Assembly (NCBI GenBank): GCA_965369945.1
Contig: CBDUST010000288.1
Coordinates: 1 to 5,695 of the forward strand
Direction of reading: 5' to 3'
DNA: 5,695 nt
Source of the DNA: JADFNO01 sp965369945
GTDB taxonomy: Bacteria > Planctomycetota > Phycisphaerae > Phycisphaerales > SM1A02
Below, piece after piece: positions 1 through 5,695 of this stretch. The notes under the pieces were generated by a model, which was given only the letters and a program-made list of their open reading frames with translations, had not been told where the DNA came from and ran no database searches. Position numbers and translations under genes: made by a program. Within the stretch, counting starts at the first letter, position 1; every line of letters starts with the position of its first letter.

Positions 1-1
1 C

Positions 2-1069
2 AGCGCGGTCGTGGAAATCAGCTACTTCACAAGCGGCATCACGTGGGCAGCGGACTATGTGTGCGTTGCGGACACCGCTGAAGAGCAGATGTCGTTCGAC
101 GGTTTCGTGCGAATCACCAATAACTCCGGCGAAGACTATGAAAACGCGCAGGTGCGACTTGTGGTGGGCCAGATCAATCTGGTTGAGAGAATTGCCGACC
201 TTGCGCGCCGCGGTTTGGTGTCATTTGAAGATCTAAAGAAGATACAGCTTGGCGCGAGGGTTCGTCAGTTGGAGAAGGAAGTAAGAAATCGCGCCTATGC
301 CGGTATGGCTTCAGAAATGGACGCTGCAGCTCGCGCCCCCAAGTCGATCGTGAAGGAAGGCCTTTCGGAGTACTTCATTTTTACGATCGAGGGAACTGAA
401 ACGATCGCGCACACCTGGTCCAAGCGCCTGCGATTGTTCCGAGGCGCGAGCGTGCCGTTTGAAATCAAGTACCGATACCGCCCTGCCGAGTACGGCAATC
501 AACTTGTGCGGTTGTACATTCTTCGCAACGACGAGGCGAGCAGCCTCGGCGAGTCGCCGCTACCTGATGGGGTCGTTCGGCTCTTTCGAGATAACGGCCG
601 GGATGGGTTGTCGTTCTTGACCGCTTACAACTCCAAGTATGTTCCAATCGGGCAGGAGATTGAGTTGAACCTTGGACCCGATCCGCAAGTGATTTACGAA
701 CGGCTCCGCTTGCGAAGCTGGCGCGACGACTTTTGGTTCCATACCAAAAAGGGAAAGACATACTTCAGTCCAACCAAAGGGCATCAGATCCGTGACGATT
801 TCCCAGTTAGCGGATGGGACGACCACGAAGAGCGCGTCGAGCGCATCCGCAACTATCGTGAAAAACCCATCGATGTGGAGCTTCGACTGACCTTCCCCGG
901 CCATGTTATCTTCACGAGCGATTTGGGTCCGATTTTGTACGATTACCGATCGCCCCAAATTTCCGCGCGGATCGACCCTGGACAGCGAGCAGATCTTGGT
1001 TACGAGGTCACGTATCGCCAGGGCATCAATCACAAGCAGGAAAACGTCACGCTTGAGGCACTGGACTGA
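2..1069 (+). CDS. DUF4139 domain-containing protein, 5' end missing
   Basis: The reading frame is open from the left edge (first full codon at position 2) to a TGA at 1067-1069, giving 355 visible residues. A GTG at 11 is in frame, but the codons before it continue the same domain, so it is probably an internal valine and the true start lies outside the window. The visible N-terminus has the DUF4139 signature: a Tyr, then SGITW near residues 11-15, an ADY strand, then ITNNSGEDYENAQV and a LVVGQINL strand. Residues about 60-113 form a charged, probably helical insert (many Arg, Lys and Glu). The fold resumes with LSEYFIFTIEGTETI, a strand pair ending FEIKYRYRP, and a C-terminal beta region closing in YRQGINHKQENV. 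DUF4139 proteins have no established enzymatic role; many are predicted to be exported beta-rich proteins. Whether this one is exported cannot be judged without its N-terminus. Family assignment is by motif recognition; function is unknown. Confidence 0.82.
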   Translation, partial: SAVVEISYFTSGITWAADYVCVADTAEEQMSFDGFVRITNNSGEDYENAQVRLVVGQINLVERIADLARRGLVSFEDLKKIQLGARVRQLEKEVRNRAYAGMASEMDAAARAPKSIVKEGLSEYFIFTIEGTETIAHTWSKRLRLFRGASVPFEIKYRYRPAEYGNQLVRLYILRNDEASSLGESPLPDGVVRLFRDNGRDGLSFLTAYNSKYVPIGQEIELNLGPDPQVIYERLRLRSWRDDFWFHTKKGKTYFSPTKGHQIRDDFPVSGWDDHEERVERIRNYREKPIDVELRLTFPGHVIFTSDLGPILYDYRSPQISARIDPGQRADLGYEVTYRQGINHKQENVTLEALD

Positions 1070-1103
1070 TTCGTTCCATACGTCGCATATCGCTCCAAGC
1101 GAT

Positions 1104-1159
1104 CGAGGCTGACGCCTCAGGAGTGATCTGCGCTGCGAGGGCGGGCAACCGCAGCCTCG
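1104..1159. repeat. Competing inverted repeats in the DUF4139-peptidase gap
   Basis: CGAGGCTG at 1104-1111 is the exact reverse complement of CAGCCTCG at 1152-1159. Two shorter hairpins use parts of the same arms: GAGGC 1105-1109 with GCCTC 1114-1118 (4-base loop), and GCTGCG 1132-1137 with CGCAGC 1150-1155 (12-base loop). The long pairing and the two local hairpins cannot form together. No T-run follows either structure, so this is not a standard intrinsic terminator. A biological role is unproven, and GC-rich spacers produce such pairs by chance. Confidence 0.4.
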
Positions 1160-1179
1160 GTCATCACAAAAACACTGCG

Positions 1180-1237
1180 CGGCCGGCCTGTCATGCCCTA
1201 TATTGGGTCTGTGAAATCTATGACAGGAGGAAGGCCG
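1180..1237 (+). promoter_or_regulatory. Potential stem-loop covering the peptidase Shine-Dalgarno
   Basis: CCTGTCAT at 1187-1194 is the exact reverse complement of ATGACAGG at 1220-1227. Outside it, CGGCC 1180-1184 can pair with GGCCG 1233-1237, after a 2-base bulge on the left and a 5-base bulge on the right. The loop of about 25 bases can itself close with CCC 1196-1198 against GGG 1205-1207. The right arm overlaps the AGGAGG ribosome-binding site (1225-1230), and the outer stem ends directly before the ATG at 1238. In RNA this would hide the ribosome-binding site. The pairing is seen directly; a regulatory role is inference. Confidence 0.4.
1225..1230 (+). promoter_or_regulatory. Shine-Dalgarno AGGAGG deciding the peptidase start
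   Basis: A perfect AGGAGG lies 7 bases before the ATG at 1238. The upstream in-frame ATG at 1193 has only GC-rich sequence before it and would add 15 residues in front of an otherwise normal signal peptide. This favours 1238 as the start. Confidence 0.85.
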
Positions 1238-4090
1238 ATGGGCGTGGAAAGATTCAACTCGTTGGGTAGGCGTAGCCTTGTTTGGGCGCTCTTGGCGATC
1301 GCATGTACAAGCAAGCCGAGCTTCGCACAAGAGCAGGTCCAAGCCTCAGGCGGTCTGGCGGATGCATTGGCAGCGCGCTCGCTCGATCGAAATGTTCCGA
1401 CACCGGCTTCGGTTGTCGGGCATCCGCTTGGCGCAACCGCTGTTCGCTACGAGCCGTTGGTGCGATATTTGCATACGCTGGCGGAGGCTTCCGATCGCGT
1501 GACGCTTCAGTCGTATGCCCAAACGCACGAAGGTCGCGCGCTCTATTACATAACGATCACGAGCCCCACGAATCATGCACAGCTTGAGCAGATCAAAGCG
1601 AACAACGCCAAGCTCGCCGACCCCCGGAAGCTTAAGAACAAGAGTGAAGGTGACGGACTCGTTCAGACGATGCCCGCGGTGGCGTGGCTGGCGTACAACA
1701 TTCATGGCGATGAGCTGTCCAGCACCGACGCGGCCATGACCGTTGCCTATCTACTCGCTGCGCGAACAGATGCCAAGACCAAAGCGCTCCTTGATCAAGT
1801 CGTGATTCATATCGATCCATTGATGAACGCTGATGGGCGCGAGCGGTATCTCGCGCAACTTCAGACGCTGCAGGGAAAGGTGGCCAACACCGACTACCAA
1901 GCGATGCAACACGGCGGGCTGTGGTCCGCCGGCCGAGGGAATCACTATCTCTTTGACCTCAACCGCGATTGGTTGATGCAGGTTCATCCGGAGACGCGAG
2001 GTCGAGCTGCCGTCATTCGTGCATGGAATCCTCATCTGGTTGTGGATTCGCACGAGATGGGGAGTTTGGATACGTATTTGTTTGATCCGCCGCGCGAGCC
2101 ACTGAACGTCGATATCTCCCAAAGCAGTTTGGCGTGGCGCGTGCGGTTCTCAGCCGACCAGGCGTCGGCGTTCGATCAACACGGTTGGAGCTACTACACC
2201 CGAGAGTGGTACGAAGAGTGGTACCCCGGTTACACGAACGCATGGGCGGGATTGCGCGGCGCTGTGGGATTGTTGTACGAGCAGGCGGGTGTGAACGCTG
2301 CGGCGATCAAGCAACCGGCCGGTCAAATCCTCACCTACGCCGACGCGGTGCATCACCACGTCGTGAGCAGCTTGGCGAACCTTCAAACGCTGCGCGCCAA
2401 TCGCCAGGCGATTCTCGCCGATTACTTGGCGGATCATCGTTGGGCCGTTTCGGATCAAGGAAATGCCTCGGCGGCGTTGATCTTGCCGGCAATGACCGAT
2501 TGGGCCAAACGCGACCGCTTCCTTGATCTGCTCACACGACAAGGTATCGAATTCCACAGATCGCCACTTCAATTCACTGCGACCGGGGTTACGGATGTGT
2601 GGGGCCAAACCGTCCCCGAGCGTGCCTTTCCGGAGCACACGATAGTTGTCCCGATGCAACAACCCAACCGCAGATCCGTCAGTGCGGTTCTTGGTTTTGA
2701 TCCACATATGAGCGATGACTTCCTGAAGGAGGAACGGACGGAGCTGGAGAATCGCAGGGGCAGTCGGCTCTATGACGTGACCGGTTGGAACATTCCGATG
2801 GCGTATGGTCTTGATGCTTATTGGGCCGAGCGCATCTCGCGGGGTCGGGGGGCGAACGGTGCGCCACCGCCGGGCCATCTGTTTGGCAATAACGGGCAGG
2901 ATACGTACGGATACTTGATCGACGGTCAATCATCGGACCTGTATCCAGCGATCGTGCAGCTTATCGATCAGAATTGCAAACTTCGCGTCGCATCCAAACC
3001 CTTTGCGGTAGGTGGCCAGACTTATGATCGAGGAAGCGTGCTCTTGCGCGCGCACGAAAATCCAGACAACCTGCGGGAGTTGCTCACGGAGGTTCGAGAC
3101 ATGTACACTCTGATCGTTGAGCCGGTTGCAACGGCCCTCAGCGAGTCCGGTCCGGACCTGGGTGGGCAGCGATTTCATCTACTGGAGCAGCCGCGCGTGG
3201 CGATCGCGTCGCAGTGGCCGATCTCGACGACATCGTTCGGCTCGACGTGGTTTCTCTTCGATGCACGAACCGGGCTGCGCGTTTCGCCGATCAATATCCA
3301 AAGCCTCAGCGGAGTTGATCTACGCAACTACAACGTGCTTGTGTTGCCTGATGTATGGGGTGCTAGTGCATTGCGAGCAGTATTGAACAAATCGACGATC
3401 GCCAAGATCGAAGCGTGGGTCGAAAGCGGCGGCACACTGATCGCGATGGGTGGCTCCGCATCGTTCCTGGCCAGTGAAAAAATTGGTTTGTCAGCTGTAC
3501 GTCTCAGACGAGATGTTTTAGGTAAATTGGACGTCTACGCGGAAGCGGTAAGTCGAGAGCGCAGCGCCCGCATGGTTCAGATCGATCCGGATGAAGTTTG
3601 GGGGAACGCAGACCCGACCGAGGAAGAATCGCCGACCACAGAGGAAGGCGATAAGGCGAAAGAACAGCCGAGTTCGTTAAAGGACGGTGAACTGAAGCGC
3701 CTCGATCAATGGCAACGCATCTTCTCGCCGCGGGGAGCGATCGTTGCGTCTGAGTTGGATAAGGAGCACTGGTTGTGCTTCGGTCTTGACGAACGGTTGC
3801 CGGTGCTGCTGTCCGGGCAATTTGCGTATATGTCCGCCCATCCGGTCGCCACACCGGTCAGGCTGGCTGACCTTGCGCACCTGCGCCTCAGCGGTCTGCT
3901 ATGGCCCGAGGCAAAACAGCGATCGGCTGACACCGCCTACGCGACTGTCGAACGACTCGGCAATGGACAGGTGATTCTATTTGCCAATGATCCGTTCTTT
4001 CGAGGTTATTACGAGGGCAGTGGACGATTGTTGCTGAATGCGGTCATACTTGGGCCGGGGATGGGCGCTTCGCAACCGAATCCCTGGTAA
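1238..4090 (+). CDS. Exported M14-family zinc carboxypeptidase-like protein with GATase1-like C-terminus
   Basis: This 950-residue protein is predicted to hydrolyse peptides outside the cytoplasm. Its N-terminus is a signal peptide: basic stretch with RR at 11-12, hydrophobic core LVWALLAIA, likely cleavage after SFA before QEQ. The M14 residues are all visible: zinc ligands His156 and Glu159 (HGDE) and His272 (DSHEMG), an NADGRERY segment, Asn242-Arg243 in DLNRDW for substrate carboxylate binding, and probable catalytic Glu348 in LLYEQAG. Glu159 to His272 is 113 residues and His272 to Glu348 is 76, matching carboxypeptidase A spacing (about 124 and 74). A central region without a recognised motif follows (about 370-650). 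From about 653 there is a Rossmann-like GATase1-type domain (NYNVLVLPD, then SGGTLIAMGG), interrupted by an acidic Glu/Lys/Pro-rich insert at about 785-818 and finishing with GQVILFANDPFFRGYY near 910. No cysteine sits at the expected nucleophile position, so this tail is probably structural. The length suits the large M14 proteins of this architecture. Substrate is unknown. An in-frame ATG at 1193 is a less likely start. Confidence 0.9.
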   Translation: MGVERFNSLGRRSLVWALLAIACTSKPSFAQEQVQASGGLADALAARSLDRNVPTPASVVGHPLGATAVRYEPLVRYLHTLAEASDRVTLQSYAQTHEGRALYYITITSPTNHAQLEQIKANNAKLADPRKLKNKSEGDGLVQTMPAVAWLAYNIHGDELSSTDAAMTVAYLLAARTDAKTKALLDQVVIHIDPLMNADGRERYLAQLQTLQGKVANTDYQAMQHGGLWSAGRGNHYLFDLNRDWLMQVHPETRGRAAVIRAWNPHLVVDSHEMGSLDTYLFDPPREPLNVDISQSSLAWRVRFSADQASAFDQHGWSYYTREWYEEWYPGYTNAWAGLRGAVGLLYEQAGVNAAAIKQPAGQILTYADAVHHHVVSSLANLQTLRANRQAILADYLADHRWAVSDQGNASAALILPAMTDWAKRDRFLDLLTRQGIEFHRSPLQFTATGVTDVWGQTVPERAFPEHTIVVPMQQPNRRSVSAVLGFDPHMSDDFLKEERTELENRRGSRLYDVTGWNIPMAYGLDAYWAERISRGRGANGAPPPGHLFGNNGQDTYGYLIDGQSSDLYPAIVQLIDQNCKLRVASKPFAVGGQTYDRGSVLLRAHENPDNLRELLTEVRDMYTLIVEPVATALSESGPDLGGQRFHLLEQPRVAIASQWPISTTSFGSTWFLFDARTGLRVSPINIQSLSGVDLRNYNVLVLPDVWGASALRAVLNKSTIAKIEAWVESGGTLIAMGGSASFLASEKIGLSAVRLRRDVLGKLDVYAEAVSRERSARMVQIDPDEVWGNADPTEEESPTTEEGDKAKEQPSSLKDGELKRLDQWQRIFSPRGAIVASELDKEHWLCFGLDERLPVLLSGQFAYMSAHPVATPVRLADLAHLRLSGLLWPEAKQRSADTAYATVERLGNGQVILFANDPFFRGYYEGSGRLLLNAVILGPGMGASQPNPW

Positions 4091-4100
4091 GGGCGACCGT

Positions 4101-4128
4101 TTGTTTACGATCGTCGTGACAGAATAAT
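4101..4128 (+). promoter_or_regulatory. Weak promoter candidate before the thioredoxin gene
   Basis: In the 93-base gap after the peptidase gene, TTGTTT (4101-4106) and AATAAT (4123-4128) are separated by 16 bases and resemble -35 and -10 boxes (3/6 and 5/6 matches to the sigma70 consensus). The spacer includes the palindrome ACGATCGT (4107-4114). The gap has no terminator-like hairpin with a T-run, so read-through from the peptidase gene is equally possible. The promoter call is tentative. Confidence 0.2.
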
Positions 4129-4170
4129 CTTCATTGGTTGAGGGTTCAGACTCGCAGACGCACTCGCGTT

Positions 4171-4174
4171 GGAG
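4171..4174 (+). promoter_or_regulatory. Shine-Dalgarno GGAG of the thioredoxin gene
   Basis: GGAG lies 9 bases before the ATG at 4184 and 6 bases before an in-frame GTG at 4181. It abuts the ATG at 4175 and lies downstream of a TTG at 4169, which makes those two starts unlikely. The choice between 4181 and 4184 is not settled by sequence alone. Confidence 0.55.
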
Positions 4175-4183
4175 ATGATTGTG

Positions 4184-5326
4184 ATGAGATGGAAAACTGC
4201 GCTCACAGGATTGATTCTGCTCTCGATTCAAGGGTCGGTTGCCGCCCAAACACAAGCGCGAGGGATTCTCGGTCAACCTGCCCCAAGCTGGGATATTGCG
4301 CAGTGGGCGAATCTTCCAGAGAATAGCGAGTCGCTGGACATCGCAGATCTTTCCGGCAAGGTGGTGTACCTCTACTGCTTTCAGTCGTGGTGCCCGGGGT
4401 GCAGACAGCACGGATTCCCGACACTCGTCGATCTGGTTGACCGTTACGAGGGTGCGGACGATGTTGCGTTCGTTGCGGTGCAAACTGTCTTTGAGGGATT
4501 TCAAGTAAACACCGTGCAGGCCGGCCGGAAGATGGTGCAGGAGTTTGGACTGGATATCCCGGTCGGTCACGATGGGAGTAACGGCAGGCGATCCACGTTG
4601 ATGCGCCGCTACCGGACAGGCGGCACGCCTTGGGCGATCATCATCGACAAGCGTGGAACTGTGCGGTTCAACGGCTTTCACATCACTGCGAATGATGCTG
4701 CTAAGCGAATCGATCAGTTGCGCGACGAAGCGCCGATTGCTTCGGCGCCGATCAAGACGCTTCCCGTATCACGCGGCGGACAGGATCGTGTCGGTACGCG
4801 ATTTCCGAAGCTTGATTTCGATAGTCATCTGCCTGCGCAGACCAAGACGAGTGAAGCAAAACAAGTCAAGGCGACGCTGTATCGATGGTGGACGAACACG
4901 TGCCCGTATTGTGAAGCCAGCTTGCCCGCCATCGAGAAGCTGCGACAGGAATACGCGCCCAAAGGATTGCGCGTCGTCGGCGTCTATCACCCCAAGCCCC
5001 AGCGCAAGGTCGATGACGAAGCGGTGTTGGCGATGGCGCAGCGCTTCGGCTACATGGGCGAACTCGCAGTCGATGCAGATTGGTCCCAGCTTCGCAAGGC
5101 CTATCTTTCATCCGGACGTCGCCGCGCGACGAGCGTCACTTTCTTGGTTGACAAAGAAGGCGTGACACGGTTTCTGCATCCCGGACCGGTCCTGTTCCCA
5201 TCTGAAGATCCGCAGTATGAAACCGAGAACGATGACTACCAACTGTTGAAACAAGCGATCGAGGCACTGCTTCGGTCGGACGAGTCCGCCGCGGGGCGGA
5301 GCATTGAGAAATCAAAAAAGGAATGA
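4184..5326 (+). CDS. Exported tandem thioredoxin-domain (TlpA/redoxin-like) protein
   Basis: This 380-residue protein carries two thioredoxin-fold domains in one chain and probably acts as a thiol-disulfide oxidoreductase outside the cytoplasm. The N-terminus MRWKTALTGLILL with a cleavage site near SVAA before QTQ is a signal peptide. Domain 1 (about 25-185) has the strand VVYLYCF, the active site WCPGC (Cys70, Cys73) and a GTP motif with cis-proline Pro149 before AIIIDKRG. Domain 2 (about 205-365) starts at FPKLDFDS and has TLYRWW, then TCPYC (Cys240, Cys243) and VTFLVDKEG, but the position of the cis-proline is Ser317. The only other cysteine is Cys65, five residues before the first active site. 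The C-terminus is a charged helix and tail rich in Lys and Glu. The start was chosen from the GGAG spacing; GTG 4181 is possible and TTG 4169 would give 385 residues. Its stop is 3 bases from the next gene, so the two form an operon. Partner proteins are unknown: it could reduce, oxidise or isomerise disulfides, or act in a peroxiredoxin-like way. Confidence 0.88.
   Translation: MRWKTALTGLILLSIQGSVAAQTQARGILGQPAPSWDIAQWANLPENSESLDIADLSGKVVYLYCFQSWCPGCRQHGFPTLVDLVDRYEGADDVAFVAVQTVFEGFQVNTVQAGRKMVQEFGLDIPVGHDGSNGRRSTLMRRYRTGGTPWAIIIDKRGTVRFNGFHITANDAAKRIDQLRDEAPIASAPIKTLPVSRGGQDRVGTRFPKLDFDSHLPAQTKTSEAKQVKATLYRWWTNTCPYCEASLPAIEKLRQEYAPKGLRVVGVYHPKPQRKVDDEAVLAMAQRFGYMGELAVDADWSQLRKAYLSSGRRRATSVTFLVDKEGVTRFLHPGPVLFPSEDPQYETENDDYQLLKQAIEALLRSDESAAGRSIEKSKKE
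5318..5322 (+). promoter_or_regulatory. Ribosome-binding site AAGGA inside the end of the thioredoxin gene
   Basis: AAGGA lies in the last sense codons of the thioredoxin gene, 7 bases before the ATG at 5330 and 4 bases before the ATG at 5327. Ribosomes finishing the upstream gene would stop directly beside it, which fits translational coupling. The spacing slightly favours 5330. Confidence 0.5.
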
Positions 5327-5329
5327 ATG

Positions 5330-5695
5330 ATGAAGATTCGAGTTGTATTGGTGTCGCTGCTCGCTGTGTCAACGGTTGCCGGCCTCGCTGCATTTTCGCC
5401 GGTGGATACTCATGCCACCAGCGCGCAATCCACGAACACGCAGGCCACTGAAACCTACAAGGTTGATCCGGTCCACACCACCGCGATCTTTCGGATCAAG
5501 CACCTCGGGGTAACGTACTTCTATGGTCGATTCAACGAGACCACTGGTACGTTCACGCTCGATACGGAAAATCCTTCCGAGATGTCGTTCGATGTCCAGA
5601 TCAAGACAGAGAGCGTGGATACGAACGCGGCTGATCGAAACAACCATCTCAAGAGTCCGGATTTCTTCAACGCAAAGCAGTTTCCGACGATCTCC
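5330..5695 (+). CDS. YceI-family protein, 3' end missing
   Basis: The frame is open from the ATG at 5330 (or the adjacent ATG at 5327) to the right edge, giving 122 visible residues. A signal peptide (MKIRVVLVSLLAVSTVAGLAA) is followed by a Thr/Ser/Gln-rich linker, with possible cleavage after GLAA or TSA. The YceI domain starts near residue 43 with YKVDPVHTTAIFRIKHLG, the typical opening with its histidine at 49, and continues with YGRFNETTGTFTLD, a strand MSFDVQIKTESVDT and the conserved RNNHLKSPDFFNAKQFPTI. YceI proteins are secreted or periplasmic lipocalin-like barrels; characterised members bind long polyisoprenoid molecules. About 70-90 residues of a usual domain would lie beyond the window. 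The gene directly follows the thioredoxin gene (3-base gap) and is probably translated from the same mRNA. The family call is firm; the ligand here is inferred. Confidence 0.93.
   Translation, partial: MKIRVVLVSLLAVSTVAGLAAFSPVDTHATSAQSTNTQATETYKVDPVHTTAIFRIKHLGVTYFYGRFNETTGTFTLDTENPSEMSFDVQIKTESVDTNAADRNNHLKSPDFFNAKQFPTIS

Noticed and set aside
1193..1237. Upstream ATG at 1193 as the peptidase start
   Set aside because: It has no ribosome-binding site and would add 15 residues in front of a normal signal peptide; the ATG at 1238 has a perfect AGGAGG at good spacing.
1295..1302. HIP1 octamer as evidence for a cyanobacterium
   Set aside because: Only two full octamers occur, and the gene content does not point to cyanobacteria; the signal is better described as an excess of the inner hexamer CGATCG.
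1283..1309. Lipobox in the peptidase signal peptide (AIAC)
   Set aside because: The residue at -3 from the cysteine is Ala and the one at -2 is Ile, a poor match to the L-A/S-G/A-C consensus, and a good signal peptidase I site (SFA before QEQ) follows.
560..1342. Long open frame on the minus strand (260 codons)
   Set aside because: It lies antisense to the DUF4139 gene and peptidase start, has an Arg/Pro/Cys-rich composition typical of a shadow frame, and shows no domain or plausible ribosome-binding site.
2150..2929. Long open frame on the minus strand (259 codons)
   Set aside because: It is fully antisense to the well-supported M14 peptidase and shows no recognisable protein motif.
4091..4120. 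Terminator after the peptidase gene
   Set aside because: Only the short palindrome ACGATCGT and a weak CGAC/GTCG pairing are present, with no stable GC stem followed by a T-run.
1..5695. CRISPR array, tRNA, rRNA, insertion sequence or phage genes
   Set aside because: I saw no regularly spaced direct repeats, no RNA gene signature, and no transposase, integrase or terminal inverted repeats flanking a gene.

Overview
The window reads as ordinary bacterial chromosome from a moderately GC-rich organism. All four supported genes lie on the plus strand, and three of them begin with a recognisable export signal. A DUF4139-type protein with a charged helical insert, a large M14 metallopeptidase with a GATase-like C-terminus, a tandem thioredoxin protein and a YceI lipocalin-like protein together suggest an environmental Gram-negative lineage. 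Planctomycetota is my best guess, but this is inference from protein style only; no rRNA or other marker is present.

Layout: (1) positions 2-1069, the 3' part of a DUF4139 protein whose start lies off the left edge; (2) 1070-1237, a 168-base gap with several inverted repeats, the most interesting of which places the Shine-Dalgarno sequence of the next gene inside a potential stem; (3) 1238-4090, an exported M14-family zinc carboxypeptidase-like protein with the full set of metal and catalytic residues and a GATase1-like tail; (4) 4091-4183, a 93-base gap with only a weak promoter candidate; (5) 4184-5326, an exported protein with two thioredoxin-like domains (CPGC, then CPYC); (6) 5330 to the right edge, a YceI-family protein starting 3 bases after the previous stop, so almost certainly co-transcribed and probably translationally coupled with it.

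Functionally the window looks like a cell-envelope neighbourhood: peptide hydrolysis outside the cytoplasm, disulfide or thiol chemistry, and isoprenoid-type lipid binding. The thioredoxin-YceI pair is the only tight functional unit the spacing supports. I see no mobile element, CRISPR array, tRNA or rRNA, and no strong case for a wholly new system. The points most worth a second look are the start-site hairpin of the peptidase gene, the two different thioredoxin active sites (one lacking the cis-proline), and a striking excess of the palindrome CGATCG across the window.
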